Below are positions 1-7,659 of a stretch of 24,054 nucleotides of DNA, piece by piece. Made by a program: the position numbers and the translations under genes. Numbering within the stretch: the first letter of the stretch is position 1; every line of letters starts with the position of its first letter. This DNA comes from CAZFQG01 sp964520785 (GTDB lineage Bacteria > Planctomycetota > Planctomycetia > Pirellulales > Thermoguttaceae): assembly GCA_964520785.1 (NCBI GenBank), contig CAZFQG010000093.1, forward strand, positions 1 through 24,054, given 5' to 3'. The notes beneath the pieces are model-generated. The model had not been told where the DNA came from. It worked only from the letters and a program-made list of their open reading frames with translations, and did no database searches.

Positions 1-708
1 GCGCCGGAGGAACGGGTCAAGCTGCAAGACGACTTGCGGATTCTCTATTATGAGAAGAACTGGGAAGGGTGCGGAGGGCTCGCGTTGACGGACGAGATCA
101 AGGTGACGATCGCGGCGGAAGCAAGCCTTCTGTTGCTGGGATTCGAGAATCAGTACTTTGACATGGTGCTGTCGATTCTGGTCTATCCCGACGCCTACGT
201 GGCCCATGGAAACGAGATCGTCGCGGGGGGACTCGTCGTCGAGGGGGAGTCGGACCGTGAGGGGGAGGCGTGGTACCGCGGACCGGTCGTACTCTCCTGG
301 ATGGACGCCCTGGCCGGGGCCCGAGGCGAGAGCGGCGGCGACAATTTGGTCTTACATGAATTCGCGCATCAGCTCGACATGCAAAACGGCCGGATCGCCG
401 ACGGGACGCCCCCTTTGGAGTCGCTGGAGGAGTACCGCCGTTGGGAGGCGGTGCTACGAAGCGAATATGATCGGCTCGTGGTTGATTGCCGGCGGAGACG
501 CCCGACCCTCATCGACTGCTACGGAACAACCAGCCCGGCGGAGTTCTTCGCGGTCGTCACGGAGTGTTTTTTCGAGCAACCGCAAGGATTGTCCCGGCGG
601 CACCCGGAGCTTTACCGGATTTTCCGCGATTACTATCGGCAAGATCCGGCGCATCGCGGAGGGAAATACGACGGCCCGCGACATGCCGGACGATTCGAGA
701 ACGCATGA
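1..708 (+). CDS. mtfA: MtfA-like zinc-dependent peptidase (M90), 5'-truncated by window edge
   Basis: The frame is open from the first base, so the true start lies upstream; 235 residues are visible. The zincin motif HEFAH is at visible residues 119-123 (nt 355-369), followed by QLD, as in the MtfA/DUF980 family. The preceding text 'LTDEIKVTIAAEASLLLLG' and 'ILVYPDAYV' is also typical of that family, and a later glutamate in 'AEFFAVVTECFFE' is the likely third metal ligand. E. coli MtfA is a cytosolic aminopeptidase that interacts with the Mlc repressor and so affects glucose uptake; no Mlc or PTS gene is visible here, so that role is not implied. The stop codon overlaps the next gene's ATG (ATGA), suggesting cotranscription and translational coupling. 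Family assignment is strong; the physiological role is inferred only. Confidence 0.9.
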   Translation, partial: APEERVKLQDDLRILYYEKNWEGCGGLALTDEIKVTIAAEASLLLLGFENQYFDMVLSILVYPDAYVAHGNEIVAGGLVVEGESDREGEAWYRGPVVLSWMDALAGARGESGGDNLVLHEFAHQLDMQNGRIADGTPPLESLEEYRRWEAVLRSEYDRLVVDCRRRRPTLIDCYGTTSPAEFFAVVTECFFEQPQGLSRRHPELYRIFRDYYRQDPAHRGGKYDGPRHAGRFENA

Positions 709-1481
709 CGTTAAACGAGTGGAACATGAATCGACCCGCGACGTATCCCCCTCCCGAAATCCTCTACGAAAACGGTCCGGTCATCATCGCCTTGAAGCCG
801 CCGGGCTTGCTCACGCAGAGTCCGCCGGGAATCGACAGCCTCGAGGACCGCGTTAAGGAATATGTTCGGCGGAGGTTGGGGAGGACGACGGGGAAGGTTT
901 ATCTTGGTGTACCCCACCGGCTGGACCGCCCCGCTTCCGGGGTGATGGTTTTCGCGCGAAACGTCCGTGCCGCCAGACGGCTTTCGGAGCAGTTCGAGGC
1001 GCGCCAGGTGGAAAAAACCTATTGGGCGCTGGTGGAAGGCCGAATCGAAGAGGACGAGGCGACGTGGATCGATTATCTACGGAAGATTCCGGGGCAGGCT
1101 CATGCCGAGGTCGCCGACCGGGATTTCCCCGGGGGACGCAAGGCTGTATTACGCTATCGCGTGAAGGGGCGCTACGGATGGGGAGCCTGGCTCAAGATCG
1201 AGCTGGAGACCGGCCGCACGCACCAGATTCGCGTCCAGTGCGCTTCGCGCGGGCATCCAGTCCTCGGAGACATCCAGTACGGCTCAACCGTTCCGTTCGG
1301 GCCGCGGCACGACGACCCGCGGTCGAGGGCCATCGCCTTGCATGCGCGGAGTCTGAAGCTGCTGCATCCGAAAGATTGGGACTCGATCGAGGTAGTGGCG
1401 CCGGTTTCGAACACCTGGGGAGAATGGATCGGCACGGAAGAGAGCCGCGCGGACGAGGAACAGGCGGATGGTCAGTGCTGA
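705..1481 (+). CDS. RluA-family RNA pseudouridine synthase
   Basis: This 258-residue protein isomerises specific uridines in rRNA or tRNA to pseudouridine. The catalytic motif HRLDRPASG lies at residues 71-79 with the nucleophilic Asp at 74. Downstream 'GRTHQIRVQCASRGHPVLGD' is the family's second conserved block. No S4 domain precedes the catalytic domain, so it resembles the short RluA/TruC type rather than RluC or RluD; the target nucleotide cannot be read from sequence. I chose the ATG at 705 because it overlaps the mtfA stop as ATGA. An in-frame ATG at 726 (MNRPATYPPP) is equally plausible, and neither has a strong Shine-Dalgarno. The 3' end overlaps the DUF2752 gene by 14 bases, consistent with a three-gene operon. 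Confidence 0.92.
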   Translation: MTLNEWNMNRPATYPPPEILYENGPVIIALKPPGLLTQSPPGIDSLEDRVKEYVRRRLGRTTGKVYLGVPHRLDRPASGVMVFARNVRAARRLSEQFEARQVEKTYWALVEGRIEEDEATWIDYLRKIPGQAHAEVADRDFPGGRKAVLRYRVKGRYGWGAWLKIELETGRTHQIRVQCASRGHPVLGDIQYGSTVPFGPRHDDPRSRAIALHARSLKLLHPKDWDSIEVVAPVSNTWGEWIGTEESRADEEQADGQC

Positions 1482-1896
1482 GGAGAAGCGAAGATTCCGG
1501 GCACGGCATCGCACGGTGCTGCTGACGTCCTTGGCGATACTGATCGCGGCGGCGGCGCTGTCCGTCGACGAGCGGGGACGGCTCGTTGTCTTGGGTGTTC
1601 CGCGCGCGGTAGTGCCGCAACTCTGCCTGTGGCGGCGGCTCTTCGGCGCGGACTGCCCCGGTTGCGGCCTCACGCGGAGCGTCGTCCTCGCCGCCCGCTG
1701 CCATGTCGCGGCCGCCTTTGAATCGCACCGGATCGGTCCGGTGTTTTTGGCCGTTATCCTTCTCCAAATCCCTTATCGCCTGGGGATGCTGTTCCTCAAG
1801 CAGGACTATCCGACGAGCAAATGGATCGACTGGCTCACCGTGGGGCTTCTCATGGGGGCGCTGGCGGGAAATTGGGCGTGGAATCTGGTCTTCTGA
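1468..1896 (+). CDS. DUF2752 family membrane protein
   Basis: This 142-residue protein carries the DUF2752 signature CPGCGLTR at residues 63-70 (two cysteines two residues apart). Hydrophobic segments near residues 17-33, 91-110 and 122-141 suggest an inner-membrane protein with the Cys motif between the first and second. The biochemical function of DUF2752 is not established; a thiol or metal role for the CxxC is only a guess. The start ATG lies inside the end of the pseudouridine synthase gene, and translation is likely coupled to it. It ends the three-gene plus-strand cluster. A putative promoter follows about 50 bases downstream, so the next gene is probably a separate transcription unit. 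Confidence 0.85.
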   Translation: MVSAEEKRRFRARHRTVLLTSLAILIAAAALSVDERGRLVVLGVPRAVVPQLCLWRRLFGADCPGCGLTRSVVLAARCHVAAAFESHRIGPVFLAVILLQIPYRLGMLFLKQDYPTSKWIDWLTVGLLMGALAGNWAWNLVF

Positions 1897-1948
1897 AATG
1901 CGTCTGAGAGAGCGAATTCGCTGGTTATTCGACTTCCTTGGATGGTTG

Positions 1949-1978
1949 TTGACGTCATGCGCCGTCCGTGAGTATCAT
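1949..1978 (+). promoter_or_regulatory. Putative sigma70-type promoter for the deacetylase gene
   Basis: A TTGACG -35 box (1949-1954) and a TATCAT -10 box (1973-1978) are separated by 18 bases. They lie about 85 bases upstream of the ATG at 2062, in an AT-richer gap. Matched by eye to the E. coli consensus; planctomycete housekeeping promoters are less well defined, so this is a candidate only. Confidence 0.4.
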
Positions 1979-2012
1979 AAAAAAATCGGATCGGGCTGTT
2001 ATACACGTATAG

Positions 2013-2028
2013 GGGGTACAGTTACCCC
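2013..2028 (+). other. Small perfect hairpin in the 5' leader
   Basis: GGGGTA and TACCCC form a 6-bp stem around the loop CAGT, between the putative promoter and the ATG at 2062. No U-tract follows directly, so it is not a classical terminator. It could be a leader structure or operator. Confidence 0.4.
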
Positions 2029-2061
2029 ACCACTTACTCTTTTATACAAATAGGACCGGAA

Positions 2062-3513
2062 ATGATTTGCAGCACCAGACTTGGGCAATGTGTTCCGTGC
2101 TACACCTGTTTCGCGTTGTCTGCGTTGACTTGGTTCGCCACTCCGTGTGTCCGTGCCGATATCGGCGAGTCGCGTGTCGCGACTTGGTATCAGGACGCGG
2201 CCGCCGCCTACACTTTAACGGCGGATGATTGCAGAGCCAGCCAAGTTCTTGATTTGGAGCCCGCGTGGAGTCAACGCGGCCTCAAGGGAACATTCTTCGT
2301 CAATGCCCATGAAAGCCTCTGGTGCTGGCAAACCTACGGGGACGCGTACGCCACGTTTCCCCAACGCGGACATGAGATCGGTTCCCACACGCGGAAGCAC
2401 TATTCCGTCATCGTGAACGATCCGCAGCATCCCACGCATTGTATGTCTTCCCTGGACGAACTGGATCAGGACTGCCGGGAATTCAATGCCTTGCTGAAGG
2501 AGATGACGGGTCTCGATACGGTCACCTTCGCCTACCCTTGGGGTCGAGACGACGCGGATTCGCGCGCGGTGATCGCGGACCATTACCTTTCCGCGCGCGA
2601 CGTGGCCAACTACCGGGAAGTGAACGGGGTTTTCGTGCCGAATCCGCCGACGCCGCCTGACATGCATAAGCTGAACTGCTTCATCTGTGCCGGAACGAAC
2701 CCCTGGTGGCCGGGGCATGACTTCAGCGTCTACGAGACCGCGACCGCGATCTACGCTCAGTATATCACGGATACCATCGCGGCGGGAGGCTGGGCAATCG
2801 AATTCCTGCACGGACTCGATCCGGTCGACGCGGTCAACAAGGATGCCTATTTCGAACATCTCGACGCGCTCTCGGCGCTGGCCGCCGAAGGAACGATTTG
2901 GAACGCGACGCAGGGAGACGTATCGCGGTACATCTATTCCCGGGACGCCGCCGTGATCGAACTGCTCCGCGCGGATGAGTTGGGGATCGAGCTTGTCCTC
3001 GATGATGGACTGGATGACACCGTATTCAACGTGCCGTTGACCGTCACTACACGGATTCCCGAAGTGTGGTTGGAGCGGGATACCGTCTTAGTCCTGCAAG
3101 GAGGAACATCCAAAGCGGCACGATTGTTCAGCGACGAGGAGATTGCATTCGCCTCGTTCGAAGTCCTTGCCGACGGGGTCCCCGCCCTGTTGTTCGCCGG
3201 CGCCGGGCCGGATTCACTCCTTGGCGACGTCGACGGCGACGGTTTTGTCGGCTCGGGCGACCTGGACACGGTCCGGTTCTTCTGGGGCGAGGAAGTTACC
3301 CCGGGAGATTACTCCCGCGGAGACCTTTCCGGCGACGGACGCGTCGGTTCGGCCGACCTGGACATCGTCCGTGCCTGCTGGGGAAACCGGTCTCACTCGG
3401 CCACCGTGCCGGAGCCGTCCACCTGGATGCTGCTCTTGGTGGCGGCGGGGCTTTGGTTTGCCTGTCGGCGTGCCCACCCTTCCATGAATCGCCAAGGAAT
3501 CCGGAATCCATGA
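2062..3513 (+). CDS. Secreted NodB-like polysaccharide deacetylase with dockerin-like repeats and PEP-CTERM
   Basis: The 483-residue protein has a hydrophobic N-terminus (about residues 16-32, ending PCVRAD) that looks like a signal peptide. A divergent NodB fold follows: TLTADDC (51-57) in place of TFDDG, the metal-binding GSHTRKH (107-113, HxxxH), FAYPWGRDD (156-164) and EFLHG (247-251). These enzymes remove acyl groups from N- or O-acylated polysaccharides. Two dockerin-like calcium repeats lie at about 388-410 and 420-441 (GDVDGDGFVGSGDLD, GDLSGDGRVGSADLD). A PEP-CTERM sorting signal follows (VPEPSTWMLLLVAAGLW plus basic residues, 449-471), then an unusual 12-residue tail. The ATG is preceded by GGACCGGA. 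The enzyme class is likely; the substrate is unknown, and the altered motif 1 makes activity uncertain although two aspartates remain. Confidence 0.82.
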   Translation: MICSTRLGQCVPCYTCFALSALTWFATPCVRADIGESRVATWYQDAAAAYTLTADDCRASQVLDLEPAWSQRGLKGTFFVNAHESLWCWQTYGDAYATFPQRGHEIGSHTRKHYSVIVNDPQHPTHCMSSLDELDQDCREFNALLKEMTGLDTVTFAYPWGRDDADSRAVIADHYLSARDVANYREVNGVFVPNPPTPPDMHKLNCFICAGTNPWWPGHDFSVYETATAIYAQYITDTIAAGGWAIEFLHGLDPVDAVNKDAYFEHLDALSALAAEGTIWNATQGDVSRYIYSRDAAVIELLRADELGIELVLDDGLDDTVFNVPLTVTTRIPEVWLERDTVLVLQGGTSKAARLFSDEEIAFASFEVLADGVPALLFAGAGPDSLLGDVDGDGFVGSGDLDTVRFFWGEEVTPGDYSRGDLSGDGRVGSADLDIVRACWGNRSHSATVPEPSTWMLLLVAAGLWFACRRAHPSMNRQGIRNP

Positions 3514-3659
3514 ACCGGTCGAAACCGTTGGCGGATTCGCTCGGAAGAGGTCCGAGGTCGCGGATCTGCGCGTCACCATGCTCAAGGCCTCATGGAGCAG
3601 ACGCGTTCTTCCGCGCCGCGCGAGGACCTTGAGTCGTTCCAAGAGCCGTGAGTGGGCCG

Positions 3660-4328
3660 CTACTTGTTGCGGTCTTCCGTCAGCCGCGAAAGGCGGTCGA
3701 TCTGGGCGCGGACCCCTTCCAGATTGGGATTCAGTCGCAGAGCACGGCGGAAACACTCCAAGGAAGAGACCGGATTTCCCAACTGGAGGTATGCCTGACC
3801 CATCCCGGAGGCGGCGGCGAAGTGATAGGGATTGATTTCGAGCGATTGGTGGCAGTCTCGGATCGATTCGACGTAGTTGCCGCGGTTGAAATGCGCGATC
3901 GCGCGCTGATTCCACGCCTCGGCGAACCAGGGAGATCGGCTGATCAATTCCGTCGCCTTTTCAATCGCCTCGTCGAAGTGGCGCGCCGTGTTCAAGCGGA
4001 TGATCTCCTCCAATTCCCGATGATCCTGACCGGAGCCCGCGCGCATCCAGATGTGCCGGATTCCGTTTTCCGCCAGCATTCGGACGGTTCGGTCGCCGTC
4101 GTGCAGGGCCCGGCCCATGGTGTGGTTTACTTCATAGTCGCCGATGAACCCCAAACCGAGAATCGCGGCGCGGCGGACGCGCGAATCGTCCGCTTCGGCG
4201 AGACGTTGCAGCGTGCCGGGCGTATAATGCGTCGAGACTTGTGCGATAAAGTCAGCCGTGTTCTGTTCGTCAAGGTACCTTTCGTAAAGTACCGAGAGTA
4301 TTGGAACGCGCTTACCTGATTCACTCAC
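3660..4328 (-). CDS. HEAT/TPR repeat protein, function unknown
   Basis: The 222-residue protein combines an N-terminal HEAT-like stretch ('RRAAILGLGFIGDYEV', 'MGRALHDGDRTVRMLAENGI') with about three tetratricopeptide repeats in the C-terminal half ('AEAWNQRAIAHFNRGNYVES', 'FAAASGMGQAYLQLGNPVSS'). These fold as helical protein-protein interaction scaffolds; no catalytic motif is visible. I start it at GTG 4328 because GGGAG lies seven bases upstream; an upstream in-frame TTG at 4358 lacks such support. No signal peptide or membrane segment is evident, so it is probably cytoplasmic. It is a lone minus-strand gene between two plus-strand genes, divergent from the STN protein. Partner and role are unknown. 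Confidence 0.75.
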   Translation of the reverse strand: MSESGKRVPILSVLYERYLDEQNTADFIAQVSTHYTPGTLQRLAEADDSRVRRAAILGLGFIGDYEVNHTMGRALHDGDRTVRMLAENGIRHIWMRAGSGQDHRELEEIIRLNTARHFDEAIEKATELISRSPWFAEAWNQRAIAHFNRGNYVESIRDCHQSLEINPYHFAAASGMGQAYLQLGNPVSSLECFRRALRLNPNLEGVRAQIDRLSRLTEDRNK

Positions 4329-4548
4329 GAGACAGCTCCCAAGGTCGGCTGAGTACAATCCGCCGACAAAACCACTACGACGGAAGAAAAGTTAACGGCC
4401 ATACCGTCGATTGTAATCACGCGAGTGGCGCCCACCAAGGAGAAACCGCACCGCCGTCCGGAATTCCTCGCTTCGACATCGTCGGCCCATGAGGGAAAAC
4501 CGGGTTAAATGGGCGTTTTCCGTGGAAAATGTTCGTTTGGATGTAGAA

Positions 4549-5631
4549 ATGCTAAGACGCACCCGCCAGAAGAGCGGCTTGCTTGCCGGAGTACTCCAGT
4601 GTGCATGGGCCGGACTATTCGTTGCCGGTTCGTGGAGTGACCGGGCCGTCGCCGACCCCCCTCTCCTGGCTAACCCCTTGAGGCAACGTCTCGCCGCCCC
4701 TGTCCGCTTTGCATGCGCCGATACCCCTTTGCGTAGGGCGTTACACAATCTGGGCCAAGCGAACCGGGTCGCGGTATTCCTCGATCGCCGCGTGAATCCG
4801 TCGAAAGAAATTACGCTATCCCAAGACAGGCCCCCCCTTTGGGAGGTGTTTCGGTCGGTCGCGGCACAGGGGTCGGCCGAATGCGCGCTGATCGGAAATG
4901 TCGTCTACGTGGGGCCCAAAGGTTCCGCGGAAATCCTCGTGATGGCGGCCGCCGTCCGCCGCGACGAACTCCGCGCGCTGCCGGAGGGAGTACGTCGTCG
5001 GCTCCAAAAACCGGTTACCCTTTCGTGGGATATACTGGCAACCCCGAAAGGACTTCTTTCGGAATGGGGATCGGCCGTCGAGATCGATCCGGACAAGATT
5101 CAGGAGGCTCTGCCGCACGATCTATGGGCCGAAGGGGTCCTGCCATCCATGTTGCCCACCGACGCGTTGAGCCTGCTCCTCATTGGTTTCGATAAGACTT
5201 TTCGGTTCAGCGAAGATGGAACACGGGTCTTGCCGGAATCGCTTCCGCCGGTCGAGAAACTGCGGCGGATGGTTTCTCCGACCGTGGTCGCCCAGGCCCT
5301 CGCTCCAATTGCCTCGAACGAGCGCCCCGGTCCTGCCCGAAACGCAACGGAAAAGGCCCCCGGGGCCGATCCTTTCACCAACGAACGGTTCACCCTCAAC
5401 GTCCGCGATCAACCCTTGTCCGCCATTATCGAGCAATTGGCTCGGCGGCTGAAGCTGGAGGTGGCGTGGGCGGACACCTCCCCCTCCGCCGAAAAAAGAC
5501 GGAACGTGCGTTGTTCTTTCTCCGTCAGGGAGGTGGACATCGACGCGCTGCTGAGCAGCGTATTCGCCGATACCCCGTACACCTTTCGACGCCAGGGGTT
5601 TTTCGTGGAAATCCTCGAAAAGGATCGCTGA
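4549..5631 (+). CDS. Exported protein with STN-like (secretin/TonB N-terminal short) modules
   Basis: From the ATG at 4549 the product is 360 residues with a convincing signal peptide (MLRRTRQKSG, then a hydrophobic core ending RAVAD). An upstream in-frame ATG at 4489 would bury it behind 20 residues. Three STN-like beta-alpha modules can be read: about 51-121 ('FACADTPLRRALHNLGQANR'), about 145-230 (degenerate, 'PVTLSWDILATPKGLLSEWG') and about 280-356 ('FTLNVRDQPLSAIIEQLARR'). STN modules occur at the periplasmic N-termini of secretins and TonB-dependent receptors. Here no secretin or beta-barrel domain follows, so this is a free-standing periplasmic protein. Such proteins are frequent in planctomycetes, with unknown roles. 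It could partner with a secretin or exporter elsewhere; nothing in the window shows this. Confidence 0.72.
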   Translation: MLRRTRQKSGLLAGVLQCAWAGLFVAGSWSDRAVADPPLLANPLRQRLAAPVRFACADTPLRRALHNLGQANRVAVFLDRRVNPSKEITLSQDRPPLWEVFRSVAAQGSAECALIGNVVYVGPKGSAEILVMAAAVRRDELRALPEGVRRRLQKPVTLSWDILATPKGLLSEWGSAVEIDPDKIQEALPHDLWAEGVLPSMLPTDALSLLLIGFDKTFRFSEDGTRVLPESLPPVEKLRRMVSPTVVAQALAPIASNERPGPARNATEKAPGADPFTNERFTLNVRDQPLSAIIEQLARRLKLEVAWADTSPSAEKRRNVRCSFSVREVDIDALLSSVFADTPYTFRRQGFFVEILEKDR

Positions 5632-5949
5632 GGAAACCGTCCGCCACGGACCGGAATCGTTCGCCGGCGGCTGCACCGGCGACCACCCCGAGGCCGGGGG
5701 ACGCCAGGGAGTGTTCATCCGGCTTATGGGACCGTGTTCCGGTAATCGGGAGGGGGATAGGACTCATTAAGAAGGGGTAGACAAGCATTGCCGAGTGTCC
5801 GCCGGTTGAAAAATTCCGACATCTTGTTTATCGTGGAAGGTGATCCATTCTAGGCAACGCGCCGCGCGATTCGGGGGCTTCCCCCCAGTGGAAGGCATGG
5901 GGTAAAGCGAAGCGCCTAGTGAATTCCCCCCGCATGGAGCATTTGGAGC
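5632..5949 (+). other. 318-bp leader region before the squalene-cyclase-like gene
   Basis: No gene was recognised here. A GGGGG-CTT-CCCCC hairpin lies at 5873-5885, and CTAGGC (5850-5855) can pair at long range with GCCTAG (5914-5919), enclosing that hairpin. A weak promoter-like TTGAAA is at 5806-5811, followed by AT-rich sequence. The region may be a structured 5' UTR, but support is limited. Confidence 0.3.
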
Positions 5950-7659
5950 ATGAAGTCCGACTCTTCCACGGAACCGACTTCCGATCATCCGTCCCTGCCG
6001 ACGTCCCTGCCGACGTCCCAGTCCGATTCCTTGGCGGCTCCGGCCGCGGCGGAAGGAACGGTATCGGCGGAGGCGGCGACGGCGGTTTCGGTTTCAACGG
6101 GACGGGCGGCGTCCGCTTCCGACGCGGACCGGGGGAGTGTCTCGGGCGAAGACAGCCCCCCCGCGGTGCCCTCGGCGCGGGAGTCCGTGTCGGCCGTCGC
6201 GTACTTGGAAGAGCCTCGCGACACCAGGATTCATGCGCTGTTGCGGCAGATGCCGGGGGTGGCCGTCAGCGCGGTCTTGCACGCGGTGGTTTTGGTCGTC
6301 TTGGCGTTGTGGACGTTACCGCCGGAGATTGCCGACGAATTACGCCAACTGGTCATTGCGCCGACCGACTCGGAGATGGACGAACTGGAGGCGCTCGAGG
6401 AGGAGATCATCGAGGAGATTCAACTGGATACCACGATGGAAGTGGCGAGCGTCGAGGCGATTATCGAGACGGAGGCGACTCCCTTCGACGAAGAAGCGGC
6501 GGCCGCGGTGCAGGTGGAGTTGAGCGATTTCGGGCTGGAGAAGGCTCCGCGGAACGACCTGTTGGCGACGGCCGGCGCCTACACCGGTGATGCGCTCTCC
6601 GGGCGCGGTGAAGGGCAACGTCAGGCAATGGTGGCGCAGCACGGCGGAACCGAGGCGAGCGAAAGGGCGGTCGCGATGGCGCTTCAGTGGCTTGCCAGCG
6701 TTCAATGCCCCGACGGCGGCTGGTCGTTCGACCACCGCCTCGCCCCGGGGGGCAACGGCAGCCGCAACCCCGGCAGTTTGAAGGCGGCGCGCAACGGGGC
6801 GACCGGAATGGTGCTCCTTCCGTTTTTGGGGGCGGGCCAAACGCACGTTCAAGGGAGATATAAGAAGACGGTGAAGGGGGGACTCTACTTCCTCACCCAA
6901 AACATGAAGGTGAGCAACAAAGGGGGAAGTTGGCACGAAGGGGGCGGAACCATGTATTCGCATGGGTTGGCCGCGATCAGTATGTGCGAGGCGTTCGCGA
7001 TGACGAAGGACAAGGGCCTGCGGCGCCCGGCGGAACTGGGCCTGGCCTATATCTGCTACGCGCAGGATCCGGTCGGCGGCGGGTGGCGCTATGAGGAGCG
7101 GCAGGCCGGAGACACATCGGTCGTAGGATGGCAGATCATGGCACTCAAGAGCGGCCACCTGGGGTATTTCACGATCCCCCCGATTATCATCAACCGCACG
7201 GTGACGTTCCTGGACAGCGTGCAGACGAACGACGGCGCACTCTACGGCTATACCGGCCCCGGCAACGGTCCGGCCACGACCGCGGTCGGGTTGCTTTGCC
7301 GGATGTACCTCGGTTGGGACAGATACCACCCCGGTCTCCAGGCCGGAGCGGAGTGGATCAGCGACCGCGGCCCGGACAAGAATGACATGTACTACAACTA
7401 CTACGCCACCCAGGTCATGCGGCACATCGACGGGCCGATGTGGAAGAAGTGGAACGAAGAGATGCGCGATTATCTCGTCGGCACCCAGGCGACGAAGGGG
7501 CACGAGGCGGGAAGCTGGTTCTTCAGCGGCGGTCACGGCACCGACCGCGGCGGCCGCCTTTACTGCACGGCCATGGCCTGCATGATTCTGGAAGTCTACT
7601 ACCGCCACCTGCCGATCTATCAGAAACAGAGCACGGAAGAAGAGTTTCCGCTGGATTAG
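5950..7659 (+). CDS. Membrane-anchored squalene-cyclase/prenyltransferase-like repeat protein
   Basis: The 569-residue protein has four zones. Residues 1-95 are Ser/Pro/Ala-rich and probably disordered. A single transmembrane segment lies at about 103-123 ('GVAVSAVLHAVVLVVLALW'). An acidic stretch spans about 139-190 ('DELEALEEEIIEEIQLD'). From about 235 to 560 there is an alpha/alpha-toroid domain with QW-like repeats ('LQWLASVQCPDGGWSF', 'QDPVGGGWRYEERQAGD'), as in squalene-hopene cyclases and prenyltransferase beta subunits. No DxDD cyclase acid motif is visible, so terpene cyclisation is doubtful; it resembles the planctomycete proteins annotated 'prenyltransferase/squalene oxidase repeat-containing'. 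GGAG lies four bases before the ATG. The stop overlaps that of the convergent dehydrogenase gene. The function is unknown; a scaffold or envelope role is inference. Confidence 0.8.
   Translation: MKSDSSTEPTSDHPSLPTSLPTSQSDSLAAPAAAEGTVSAEAATAVSVSTGRAASASDADRGSVSGEDSPPAVPSARESVSAVAYLEEPRDTRIHALLRQMPGVAVSAVLHAVVLVVLALWTLPPEIADELRQLVIAPTDSEMDELEALEEEIIEEIQLDTTMEVASVEAIIETEATPFDEEAAAAVQVELSDFGLEKAPRNDLLATAGAYTGDALSGRGEGQRQAMVAQHGGTEASERAVAMALQWLASVQCPDGGWSFDHRLAPGGNGSRNPGSLKAARNGATGMVLLPFLGAGQTHVQGRYKKTVKGGLYFLTQNMKVSNKGGSWHEGGGTMYSHGLAAISMCEAFAMTKDKGLRRPAELGLAYICYAQDPVGGGWRYEERQAGDTSVVGWQIMALKSGHLGYFTIPPIIINRTVTFLDSVQTNDGALYGYTGPGNGPATTAVGLLCRMYLGWDRYHPGLQAGAEWISDRGPDKNDMYYNYYATQVMRHIDGPMWKKWNEEMRDYLVGTQATKGHEAGSWFFSGGHGTDRGGRLYCTAMACMILEVYYRHLPIYQKQSTEEEFPLD

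Noticed and set aside
3514..3659. A terminator between the deacetylase and the HEAT/TPR gene
   Set aside because: No stem followed by a T-run was found on either strand in this convergent gap.
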